This document shows, one piece after another, positions 17,184-25,437 of a DNA stretch of 64,000 bases. Made by a program: the position numbers and the translations under genes. The DNA lies in assembly GCA_963732375.1 (NCBI GenBank), contig CAVSZE010000015.1, positions 372,001-436,000 on the forward strand. Reading direction: 5' to 3'. Each line of letters begins with the position of its first letter. Positions within the stretch are counted from its first letter, which is position 1. This DNA comes from RPQJ01 sp963732375 (GTDB taxonomy: Bacteria; Pseudomonadota; Gammaproteobacteria; Steroidobacterales; Steroidobacteraceae). The notes below the pieces were generated by a model. That model searched no databases, was not told the origin of the DNA, and saw only the letters and a list, made by a program, of their open reading frames with translations.

Positions 17184-18212
17184 ATGTGCAGCGAAACCCG
17201 CACGCAATCGCCCGCCCAGCCGACCGACGGTCCTCCGTCGCTTGTCGAAAAGGTCACTCAACTGCGGCAGCTGTGCGGCCCCGGCGACGAGGCGATCGAG
17301 ACGCACTTCGCCTGGATCTTCCTGGTCGGCGACCGGGCGCTCAAGCTTCGCAAGCCCGTGCGCCGCGACACCATGGACTACAGCACCATCGACCTGCGAC
17401 GCGTGGATTCCGAGGAAGACGTTCGACTGAATCGGCGGCTTGCGCCCGACGTATATCTGCGCACGCTGCCACTGGTTCGCCTTGCGGACGGCCGCATGGT
17501 GCCGGGCGGCGCGGGCGACATCGTTGACTGGCTGGTGGAGATGCGGCGCCTGGACCGGCGCTGGTTCCTGGACGCGGCACTCGAGCGTGGGGACGTGACA
17601 TTGCCGATGCTGCAGCGGGTCGCCGGGATGCTCGCGACGTTCTACGCAGCGGCCTCGCCCGCAATTTGGCGGACCGGCGAACTGGGCCCGAGGCTCGCGG
17701 CACAGGCCAAAGCCAATGCGCACGCGATCGGGGCCCTGGACGCGCCGCGGGCCGCACGCCTCGCGCAACTGCAACTCGTTGCGCTCGAAGCGCTGGGAAA
17801 CGTGCTGGACTCGCGGGCGACCGGCGGCTGCGTGGTCGAGGGGCACGGCGACCTCCGGCCGGAGCACATACTGCTCGCGGAGCCGCCCGCCGTCATCGAC
17901 TGCCTGGAATTCGACCGCGACCTGCGGGTGATGGACCGAGCGGAGGAACTCTGCGTGCTCGAAATCGAGTGCGCGCGTATCGGCCACGCGGTCACCGGCG
18001 GCCGGCTTCTCGACGCCTGCCTCGCACGGCTCGGGGACCACCCGCCGGCGGCGCTGCTCGACTTATATCGCAGCCACCGTGCTGCACACCGCGCGAAGAT
18101 CTACGTCTGGCGAGCTGCGGAACCGGACGGCGGCACGCCGCGGCAATGGCGGGACCGGGCCATGGCGTACCTTGACGCCGCGCTGGACTCGGCCGTCCGG
18201 GCGGCGCGCTAG
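17184..18212 (+). CDS. APH-like kinase domain protein, single domain
   Basis: A 342-residue protein of the aminoglycoside-phosphotransferase-like fold. The catalytic-loop motif is VVEGHGDLRPEHILL (HGD at 221-223), and Asp239 in VIDCLEFD is in the DFG-equivalent position. Its N-terminal block (LKLRKPVRR..MDYST...E..RLNRR.AP..Y, residues 53-91) is shared with the N-terminal half of the larger protein at 19798. The two are therefore paralogues, this one lacking the P-loop domain. Substrate unknown; antibiotic resistance is not implied. The ATG at 17184 was chosen over an upstream start for lack of signals. It overlaps the convergent PRPP synthetase-like gene by 4 bases. Confidence 0.75.
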   Translation: MCSETRTQSPAQPTDGPPSLVEKVTQLRQLCGPGDEAIETHFAWIFLVGDRALKLRKPVRRDTMDYSTIDLRRVDSEEDVRLNRRLAPDVYLRTLPLVRLADGRMVPGGAGDIVDWLVEMRRLDRRWFLDAALERGDVTLPMLQRVAGMLATFYAAASPAIWRTGELGPRLAAQAKANAHAIGALDAPRAARLAQLQLVALEALGNVLDSRATGGCVVEGHGDLRPEHILLAEPPAVIDCLEFDRDLRVMDRAEELCVLEIECARIGHAVTGGRLLDACLARLGDHPPAALLDLYRSHRAAHRAKIYVWRAAEPDGGTPRQWRDRAMAYLDAALDSAVRAAR

Positions 18213-19201
18213 CGACGTTTCGGCTGGAGCTCGCGAAGCGCCACCACCGAGCCACCGCTGCAGATCCGCCGTATGGCCTCGGCATACAGCCCGGACACCG
18301 GCAGGACGACCGCCGCACGGGTGGAGTCGCCGATGCGCGTCGGCAGGATCGAGTCCGTGACGATCAGCTGGTCGGGGCCGTCGGGACCGAGCAGTTGGAC
18401 TGACTCGGGCATGAAGACTCCGTGGGTCGCGAATGCCGATACCTCGCTCGCACCAGCGGCGCGACAGGCCTTGACGCCCCGCATCAGCGTCGTTCCGGCA
18501 CTGATCAAGTCGTCGACGATCACCGCATGCGTTCCAGCAACAGGCCCGATCACCTGCTCGCCGCCGCTGACCACGCCGCTGCTGCGCCGCTTCTCGATGA
18601 GCGCAAAGCCGATCTCGCGACCGGTGCGCGACTCGAGGATCTCCTGCACCCGCTGTGCTCGCTTCGCGCCGCCGATGTCCGGCGACACGATGCACACGGG
18701 CGTGGCATCTGCCCGCGAAGCGAGGTGCGTCGCGAGCAGCGGCGCTGCCTCGAGGTGGTCCACCGGGCAGCGGAACGCGCTCTCGAATGCCGCCAGGTTG
18801 TGCGCGTCGAGACCGATGACGTGGTCGGTGCCCACGGCCTCTATCAGCTGCGCCACGTAGCGCAGCGTGACCGGGTCGCGATCCTTGGTGCGCCGGTCCT
18901 TGCGAGCGTAGGCGAGATACGGAATGCAGGCTGTCACGCTCTCTGCGCCGCTGTCCTTCAGGCCTGCGATGAAGAACAGCAGGCGGCAGAGCCGGTCGTT
19001 GGCGCTCCCGGCAGCGTCGCCACTCAGCGACTGCAGCACGAACACCCGCCTGCCACGCACGCTCACAAGCGGACGCGTCTTGTGCTCGCCGCCCTCGAAT
19101 TCGCGCTCCTCCATCGGGGAGATGGCGACGCCGAGCGACGCCGAGACGCGCTCGCCGAACTCTCGCGAAGCTGCCGGCGCGAACAGCAGGGGTTCGATCA
19201 T
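18209..19201 (-). CDS. Divergent ribose-phosphate pyrophosphokinase paralogue
   Basis: A 330-residue PRPP synthetase homologue. Family features are the YLAYARKDRRTK segment (ATP flexible-loop region), a GLDAHN metal-binding-like segment and a PRPP loop VDDLISAGTTLMRG. The loop differs from the usual VDDMxDTAGT of the housekeeping enzyme, which is also in this window at 34780. It may make PRPP or a related sugar phosphate for the neighbouring phosphoribosyltransferase. Start at ATG 19201; an upstream GTG at 19225 is possible. It is followed upstream by hpf on the same strand with a 43-base gap. Confidence 0.8.
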   Translation of the reverse strand: MIEPLLFAPAASREFGERVSASLGVAISPMEEREFEGGEHKTRPLVSVRGRRVFVLQSLSGDAAGSANDRLCRLLFFIAGLKDSGAESVTACIPYLAYARKDRRTKDRDPVTLRYVAQLIEAVGTDHVIGLDAHNLAAFESAFRCPVDHLEAAPLLATHLASRADATPVCIVSPDIGGAKRAQRVQEILESRTGREIGFALIEKRRSSGVVSGGEQVIGPVAGTHAVIVDDLISAGTTLMRGVKACRAAGASEVSAFATHGVFMPESVQLLGPDGPDQLIVTDSILPTRIGDSTRAAVVLPVSGLYAEAIRRICSGGSVVALRELQPKRR

Positions 19202-19244
19202 GGCCGCCGCCGGCCAGGCTCGCACGCCGATCCGCCGCCCAGGC

Positions 19245-19598
19245 TCAGGACAGCTTCTCGCGCAGCTTCACCTCGTTGCGAAGCAATGACATCCGCTGCT
19301 TGACCTGGCGCTTCGCCGCGTCGAATGCATCGCGGATCACGACATATACATCTTCATGGTTGTCACGATCCGGGCGTTCCATGTCGACGACCACGTCCTC
19401 GCCAGGCATGGCCAGCTGGACCTTGACGTTGAACACCTTGCCCTGGTGATGATGCCGATGCGGCGAATCGACCACCACGCGACACGAAACGATCTTGTCG
19501 CTGAATACGCCGAGGTGGTCCGCGAGCTCGCGCACCCGGGTCTCGACGGCGTCTGAGGATTCCATGTGACGGAAAGTAATCTGGACGGGAATAGTCAC
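19245..19598 (-). CDS. hpf: Ribosome hibernation-promoting factor / RaiA family protein
   Basis: A 117-residue protein of the short HPF/YfiA family (beta-alpha-beta-beta-beta-alpha). Typical features are VQITFRHMESSDAVETRVRE at the start, a basic HRHHHQGKVFNVKVQL strand, and DVYVVIRDAFDAAKRQVKQ near the end. The family binds the 30S decoding region and inactivates or protects ribosomes in stationary phase or stress. Start is GTG at 19598 with AAGAAGGG about 8 bases upstream; the ATG further upstream lacks a site. It sits directly upstream of the PRPP synthetase paralogue in the same transcript. Confidence 0.88.
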   Translation of the reverse strand: MTIPVQITFRHMESSDAVETRVRELADHLGVFSDKIVSCRVVVDSPHRHHHQGKVFNVKVQLAMPGEDVVVDMERPDRDNHEDVYVVIRDAFDAAKRQVKQRMSLLRNEVKLREKLS

Positions 19599-19797
19599 GA
19601 TAGTTGCCCTTCTTGTGTTTCCCGGAAAACCAATTTCATCGTGTGGCCGGACCGGCCTGCGGCCATAAGTATTGCACACAGGGACTCGGGTCCACGGCTA
19701 CAAGGTTACACTTGTCGGGAACCCGTGGGTCAAGTCCGAATCCCACGCAATCGCGCGAATTGGGACCGCGGTACGGCCCCGGTCCAGTTGACCGGCC

Positions 19798-21390
19798 ATG
19801 ACGCACACCCAAACTGCCAGCGACGACAACGTGCTCGTCGAGCGGCTGCTCACCGCCGCCGCATACCCGCATGCCGTCGCCGAACCGGTCCGGATGGTGG
19901 AAACCCACATTTCCCGGGTTTTCCTCACCGGTGAATTCGCCTACAAGGTCAAGAAACCCATCCGACTCGCTTTCCTCGACTACTCGACGCTCGAGCAGCG
20001 TCGCGCATGCTGCAACGAGGAACTGCGGCTGAACCGGCGCTACGCACCCGAAATCTATGTCGCGGCTTCGCCAGTTGCAGGTCCCGCGGAGACGGCGCGG
20101 GTGGACGGCACCGGGACTGCGGTCGAGTACGCGGTAAAGATGCGCCAGTTCGAGCAGGAAGAGGAACTCGATTCGCTGATAGAGGCGGGTCGCGTGGACG
20201 CGGTGGCGCTCGCGGCGCTCGGGGCGCGCATCGCGGCATTTCACGCGCTGGCCGCGCGAGCGGATCCGGCTACCGCGTTCGGCCGGCCGGACCACGTGCA
20301 GCAGGTGGCGCTGGACAATTTCAAGGAATTGCGGCGGCTGCCCGAATCCGCGACACGCGACGGTGTCCTGGAGGACGTCGAGCAGTGGGTCGTCGCAGAG
20401 CACGACCGCACCCGAGAACTGCTGCAATCGCGTCGCGACTCGGGCCGCGTCAGGGAGTGCCACGGCGACATGCACTGCGGCAATGTCGTGCGTTGGAACA
20501 GCGAACTCACGCCCTTCGACGGCATCGAATTCAACCCGGGGCTGCGCTTCATCGACGTCGCAAGCGACCTGGCTTTCCTGGCAATGGATCTCTCTGTCCG
20601 TGGCCGCGACGACCTGCGCCACGCGATGCTGCAGGCCTGGCTGGAGCTGACGGGTGACTTCCAGGCCCTGCGCGTGCTGCCTCGCTTCGAGGCCTACCGC
20701 GCGCTCGTCCGGGCCAAGGTCGCGGCGCTGCGCGCGTTGCAGCATTCGCGCGGCACCGCAGCGCACCTGCGGGACTGCGAGCTCGCAATACGATACCTGG
20801 ACTGGGCATCGTCGCGGACGCGACGCAAGCGCCCTGCGCTGCTGCTGACCTGCGGTTACTCTGGATCCGGCAAGACCTGGCTGTCGCACGCGCTGGCGAT
20901 CGAACTGCGCGCGCTGCACCTGCGCTCCGACGTGGAGCGCAAGCGCCTGGCAGGGCTCGGCGCCATGGACGACTCGCGCTCGTCTCCGGACGGCGGCATC
21001 TACACGCCTGAATACACCAGGCGCACCTACCAGCGTCTCCACGACTGCGCCGAAGACGCCCTGCGCGGCAGCGAATGCATCATCGTGGACGCGGCGTTCC
21101 TGAGGCGCGAGGAACGCGAACGCATGCTCGACCTCGCCGACAGGCTCAGTTGCCGCGCGGCCATCGTGCATTGCGTTGCGCCCGACGAGGTGCTGCGCGA
21201 GCGTGTCACGAGCCGCTCGCTGGCGGGGACCGACGCATCCGAGGCAGGACTTGCAACCCTGCTGCGCCAGCCTGGCTACTGGGAGGAATTCGGCGAGGCC
21301 GAACTCGAACGAACCGTGACCGTGAACACGACTGCACCCGACGCGGTCGCCGCCTGCCGCTCCGCGCTGCGCCGAATCGGCGTCGGCTGA
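19798..21390 (+). CDS. APH-like kinase fused to an AAA/zeta-type P-loop kinase domain
   Basis: A 530-residue two-domain protein. The N-terminal half is APH-like: FAYKVKKPIR and LDYST (47-64), HGDMHCGNVV (HGD 222-224), and DGIEF at 241-245. The C-terminal half is a P-loop kinase with Walker A GYSGSGKT (353-360) and a likely Asp-containing strand IIVDAAFL. This architecture matches COG0645/COG2187 fusions such as the mycobacterial DosR-regulon protein Rv2004c. The physiological substrate is not known. It is divergent from hpf, separated by about 200 bases, and convergent with the universal stress gene. Confidence 0.85.
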   Translation: MTHTQTASDDNVLVERLLTAAAYPHAVAEPVRMVETHISRVFLTGEFAYKVKKPIRLAFLDYSTLEQRRACCNEELRLNRRYAPEIYVAASPVAGPAETARVDGTGTAVEYAVKMRQFEQEEELDSLIEAGRVDAVALAALGARIAAFHALAARADPATAFGRPDHVQQVALDNFKELRRLPESATRDGVLEDVEQWVVAEHDRTRELLQSRRDSGRVRECHGDMHCGNVVRWNSELTPFDGIEFNPGLRFIDVASDLAFLAMDLSVRGRDDLRHAMLQAWLELTGDFQALRVLPRFEAYRALVRAKVAALRALQHSRGTAAHLRDCELAIRYLDWASSRTRRKRPALLLTCGYSGSGKTWLSHALAIELRALHLRSDVERKRLAGLGAMDDSRSSPDGGIYTPEYTRRTYQRLHDCAEDALRGSECIIVDAAFLRREERERMLDLADRLSCRAAIVHCVAPDEVLRERVTSRSLAGTDASEAGLATLLRQPGYWEEFGEAELERTVTVNTTAPDAVAACRSALRRIGVG

Positions 21391-21426
21391 CCCGGTCACC
21401 AGCAAGCACATCCCGCCCGGTTTGAG

Positions 21427-22350
21427 CTACGCGGCACGCGGCGCCGGTTTCTCCACCCAGACGTTGCACGGCAGTCGATCGAGCGCCGACTCCGCCGTGC
21501 TACCGACGAACCAGCGCTCCAGGCCGCGCCGCGACACCGCGCCCATCAGGACTATCCCTGCCTCGAGTTCGCGCGCAGCCGCAACGATTTCGCGCGATGC
21601 GACGCCTACCCGCAGATGCACGCGGTCCTTCGGCAGGTCGTACCCGGCCATCAACTGCTGGTATGACTCGCGCGCGTGCCCGAGCCACTCATCTTCCGGC
21701 GGCATTGCGAGCGCCGTCACGTAGGCATCGCCGACGATGTGCATCGGCCGCGGTATTGCACACACGTGCAGCACGTGCAGTTCGCCGCCCAGCTTCTCGG
21801 CCAGCATCGCGCCGCGGCGCAGCAGCTGGCGATCCAGCGAAGCAGGCTTGTCATTCGCATGCGTCGGATCCACGCAGGCCAGCACGGGCGGGCCAGCCAG
21901 TCTGCCCGGCTCCTTGACCAGGAGGAGCGGAACGGGGCAGTCACGCAGCAGATGCCAGTCGGACCCGGTGAAAAGAGTCCGCTCTATGCGGCTGTGGTAG
22001 GCGCTGTGCTTGACGACCAGGTCCGGCCGGGTCGCTGCCACCCGGGCCAGCACGATTTCGTGGAACGGCGTGCCCCACAGCGCCTCGCCCAGCGCATTGA
22101 CTCCCTCCGCCGCAGCGACCTTCACGTAACGTTCGAGCAAGTCGCGGTGGCCCGCCATGACGCCGTCGTGGAATTCCTGCAGCGTCGCCGTCATCGGATC
22201 GAAGTATCCGGCGTGAAAGTCCTGGAACTCGGCCAGTAGCAGTTCGAGCTCGCCGCCGAAACGCTTTGCCAGCACCATTGCGGCGTCGAACGCAGGCTGC
22301 TCGTCCGCGGAATGTTCCATCAGCGTCAGGATGTTCCGGAGCGAATTCAT
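21427..22350 (-). CDS. Tandem universal stress protein (two Usp domains)
   Basis: A 307-residue protein made of two UspA-like domains, roughly residues 1-150 and 155-300. The second domain ends with the ATP-binding-like pattern LMGAVSRRGLERWFVGSTAESALDRLPCNVWVEKP, close to the G-2x-G-9x-G(S/T) motif; the first has the looser TLFTGSDWHLLRDCPVPLLLVK. This is the UspE-like layout. The start at ATG 22350 has GGGAGG 6 bases upstream. It belongs to the stress cassette by context. Cytoplasmic. Confidence 0.88.
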   Translation of the reverse strand: MNSLRNILTLMEHSADEQPAFDAAMVLAKRFGGELELLLAEFQDFHAGYFDPMTATLQEFHDGVMAGHRDLLERYVKVAAAEGVNALGEALWGTPFHEIVLARVAATRPDLVVKHSAYHSRIERTLFTGSDWHLLRDCPVPLLLVKEPGRLAGPPVLACVDPTHANDKPASLDRQLLRRGAMLAEKLGGELHVLHVCAIPRPMHIVGDAYVTALAMPPEDEWLGHARESYQQLMAGYDLPKDRVHLRVGVASREIVAAARELEAGIVLMGAVSRRGLERWFVGSTAESALDRLPCNVWVEKPAPRAA

Positions 22351-22543
22351 GTGCGCCTCCCGGGAGTCCAGCGGGCCACGGCAGGCCCGCACTGTCACAA
22401 GCATACGGCGCGAGGCGCCTTCGGGGGGTACGCGACGCCTCGCGGCATGTACCTAGCGCGCCGGACGACTTTCCGCCGCCGCCCGGCACTGCGCGAGCGG
22501 CCCGGGGCCCCGCCCGGCGCTGCGCTAGCGGCCCGGCCGCTGC

Positions 22544-23953
22544 CTATCCCCCGTACTGTCGCCGCTGCTGCCGGTCCACGACGGCCGTGGTTACGAGGTC
22601 GGCACCGACGTTGGTCACCGTCCTGGTCATGTCGAGAATCCGGTCCACGCCGAGGATGATGCCGATGCCCTCGGGCGGAATGCCGAAGGCGACCAGCAGC
22701 CCCGCGATCAGCGGCAGCGAGCCACCCGGAACCGCCGCGACTGCCACCGCGCTCAGTACTGCGAGGAACACCAGCGTCACCTGCTGCGCCAGGTCGAGGT
22801 GCACCCCGAACACCTGCGCGATGAACAGCACGACGCATCCTTCGTACAGTGCCGTGCCGCTCATGTTCATGGTCGTGCCGAGCGGTAGCACGAAGCCCGC
22901 CGTCGAGGGCGAGATGCCAAGCCGGTCGCGGGCGGCGGTCAGCGCAGCCGGAAGCGTCGCGCTGCTGGAACTGGTGGAGAACGCGGTGACCAGCACGTCC
23001 TTGACCTGCCGGAAGAACTCCGCTGGCTTGCGCTTCGCGAGGAACCTGAGCCAGATGTACATCGTGCCGAACAGGTGCAGCATCAGCATCACTACGCATC
23101 CGGCCACGAACAGCCCGAGCGCGATGACGATTTCGAAACCCACCTTGACTACGACGCTGAATATCATCGCCGGCACTGCGATCGGCGCCAGCCTCAGCGC
23201 GAAGCGCACGATCCCGGTCATCAGCTCAGTGGCGGTTTCGAGCCCGTCCTGGAGCGACTGCCTGCGCTTTTCAGGCAGGCCCAGCCCGGCCGCGCCGACC
23301 AGTATTGCGAACAGGATCAGCGGCAGCACCTCGCCGAGCTGGTTACGCTGGTTGCCGACGAATGCGCCGAACAGGTTGCGCGGCATGAACATGTCCACGA
23401 CCGTCGCCGGGCTGAGCTCCGGACGCGACTCGCTCAACTCGAGATGCTTGTGCGACTGGCCGCTGTACTCCGCGATCAACGCCTTGGACGTCTCCTCACC
23501 GAGGTGCCGGCCCGGCTGCAGCGTGTTCATCATCACCAGGCCGAGGGTCGCCGCAATCAGCATGTTGGCGAAGAACAGCGTGAACGTCCGCCGCGCCAGC
23601 GGGCCCAGGTGCGAAAGCTCACCCAGCTGGACCACTCCGCTCGCAAGCGAGGCGAACACCAGCGGGATGACCACGAAGAACAGCATCCTCAGGAACACCT
23701 GCCCGATCGGGTCGAGCAGCGCCGTCGAGAGCCACTGCGCGGACTCGAGGACACCCGGTGAAAACCGGCCGATTACCAGCACCACGGCCCCGGCCGCCGC
23801 ACCGATCACCAGGCCCAGCAGGATCCGGTTCGCAAGCCGTGCGTCGATGTCCGCCAAGGTGAATGCCCCCGTTTGACCAGCCTGCACTTTGGCGATCCAT
23901 GCCGCGGACCGCAAGCCCGGCGGCCGTCTCCACGGCCTCGCTCGCACTGGCAT
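22544..23953 (-). CDS. Dicarboxylate/amino acid:cation symporter (DAACS family)
   Basis: A membrane protein of up to 469 residues with about eight hydrophobic segments and the re-entrant loop signature AFSTSSSSATLPAAL. The NMSGTALYEG and GIILGVDRILDMTRT substrate/Na+ site segments are also present. The family imports glutamate, aspartate or C4-dicarboxylates with Na+ or H+. Exact substrate cannot be told. The first 30 or so residues are arginine-rich and not typical; a TTG at 23857 with GGGGG upstream, giving MADIDARLANRILLGLVIG, is a plausible true start. It is divergent from the M16 peptidase operon. Confidence 0.87.
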   Translation of the reverse strand: MPVRARPWRRPPGLRSAAWIAKVQAGQTGAFTLADIDARLANRILLGLVIGAAAGAVVLVIGRFSPGVLESAQWLSTALLDPIGQVFLRMLFFVVIPLVFASLASGVVQLGELSHLGPLARRTFTLFFANMLIAATLGLVMMNTLQPGRHLGEETSKALIAEYSGQSHKHLELSESRPELSPATVVDMFMPRNLFGAFVGNQRNQLGEVLPLILFAILVGAAGLGLPEKRRQSLQDGLETATELMTGIVRFALRLAPIAVPAMIFSVVVKVGFEIVIALGLFVAGCVVMLMLHLFGTMYIWLRFLAKRKPAEFFRQVKDVLVTAFSTSSSSATLPAALTAARDRLGISPSTAGFVLPLGTTMNMSGTALYEGCVVLFIAQVFGVHLDLAQQVTLVFLAVLSAVAVAAVPGGSLPLIAGLLVAFGIPPEGIGIILGVDRILDMTRTVTNVGADLVTTAVVDRQQRRQYGG

Positions 23954-24010
23954 GGGCTCAAGCGGGGCCGCCTGCGGTAAGCTTGCACCTCACGTAACGA
24001 GCCAGGTTCA

Positions 24011-25423
24011 ATGAAACACACCCTCGCCATGCTGTGCGCGACACTGAGCTGCGCCGCTTTTTCCCCACAGGGCCTCACAGACGCAGCGCCGGCCGCCGTG
24101 CCGGGCTTCAAGTACGTGCGAACCGTGGGAACGATCTCCGAATACACGCTCGAGTCCAATGGACTAACCGTGCTGCTGATGCCCGAGCATTCCGCACCGG
24201 TCGTGACCTTCATGGTCACCTACCACGTCGGTTCGCGGAACGAAGTCACCGGCACCACCGGTGCAACCCACCTGCTCGAGCACCTGATGTACAAGGGCTC
24301 GCCGAAATACAACGACGCCAAGGGCAACAGCATCAAGCAGTACGTCGAGACGGTCGGCGGCATGATGAATGCCTCGACCTGGCTCGACCGCACCAACTAC
24401 TACGCAGTCCTCGGCAAGGAGAACCTGGAAGGCTACGTGGCGATCGAGGCCGACCGCATGCGAAACCTCTGGCTGCACGAGTCGGACCGCGAGAAGGAAA
24501 TGACGGTGGTCAGGAATGAGTACGAGCGCGGTGAGAACGACCCGCAGGAAGCACTCTCCAAGGAGATCACCGCCGCGGCCTTCGTCGCCCACCCCTACCA
24601 CCACGACACCATCGGCTGGCTGAGCGACATAGAAAACGTGCCGATCGAAAAGTTGCGGGCGTTCTACGACACCTACTACTGGCCGGACAACGCGACGGTG
24701 TCGGTCATCGGCGACTTCGAACCGGCCGCGGCGCTGGCCCTCGTGAAGAAGTACTACGGCGTGTATCCGCGATCGCCACAGCCGATACCGCAGCTCTACA
24801 CGGTCGAACCCGAACAGCAGGGCGCGCGTCGCGTCAGCGTGTCGCGAGCCGGCGAAATAGGCGTGGTCGGCATCGCTTACAAGACTCCTTCGGGCCGGGA
24901 CGCCGACTATGCCGCGCTGGACGTGCTCGGAACGATCCTGGGCAACGGCAAGACCAGTCGCTTCTACAGGGCGCTGACCGACAAGAACCTTGCGCTAGGC
25001 GTGTATGCGAACGCCGGCTTCTACCACGATCCATCGCTGTTTCAGGTTTACGCTTTCGTCACGCCCGGCGTGGAGCACGCGGAGGTCGAGCGTGTGATGC
25101 TCGAGGAAATCGAGCGCGTGAAGTCAGGCGGGGTGACCGACCAGGAACTTCAAACTGCGCTGGCCAAGTACGAGGCGTCCACCGCATACGGCCGTGACGG
25201 CTCTTTCGCGATTGCCTCCACGCTGAACGAGACCATCGCCGCCGGCGACTGGACGCTTTATTACTCGGTAGACGATGCGACCCGGAAAGTGACGGCGGCC
25301 GACGTGAAGCGCGTCGCCAACAAGTACCTGGATACGAAAAGCAGCACGACCGGCTGGTTCGTCCCGCTGCCGCCGACCGCACCGGACGCGGATCCCGCCA
25401 CCGCACCCGCCGCCGCTCAGTAG
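24011..25423 (+). CDS. M16 family zinc peptidase, catalytic subunit
   Basis: A 470-residue pitrilysin/insulinase-family peptidase with a signal peptide (MKHTLAMLCATLSCAAFS). The inverted zinc motif His87-x-x-Glu90-His91 is present (TGATHLLEHLMYKG), and the distal Glu lies in NEYERGENDPQEALSKE. It should be periplasmic and active. It is followed 14 bases later by a second M16 protein without the motif, the usual active/inactive pair that forms a heterodimer. The substrates of these bacterial pairs are mostly unknown. Confidence 0.9.
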   Translation: MKHTLAMLCATLSCAAFSPQGLTDAAPAAVPGFKYVRTVGTISEYTLESNGLTVLLMPEHSAPVVTFMVTYHVGSRNEVTGTTGATHLLEHLMYKGSPKYNDAKGNSIKQYVETVGGMMNASTWLDRTNYYAVLGKENLEGYVAIEADRMRNLWLHESDREKEMTVVRNEYERGENDPQEALSKEITAAAFVAHPYHHDTIGWLSDIENVPIEKLRAFYDTYYWPDNATVSVIGDFEPAAALALVKKYYGVYPRSPQPIPQLYTVEPEQQGARRVSVSRAGEIGVVGIAYKTPSGRDADYAALDVLGTILGNGKTSRFYRALTDKNLALGVYANAGFYHDPSLFQVYAFVTPGVEHAEVERVMLEEIERVKSGGVTDQELQTALAKYEASTAYGRDGSFAIASTLNETIAAGDWTLYYSVDDATRKVTAADVKRVANKYLDTKSSTTGWFVPLPPTAPDADPATAPAAAQ

Positions 25424-25437
25424 AGGCCCGAACAGCC

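Noticed and set aside
17184..21390. Antibiotic resistance by aminoglycoside phosphotransferase
   Set aside because: The APH fold is shared by many small-molecule kinases; context and the P-loop fusion do not fit a resistance gene.
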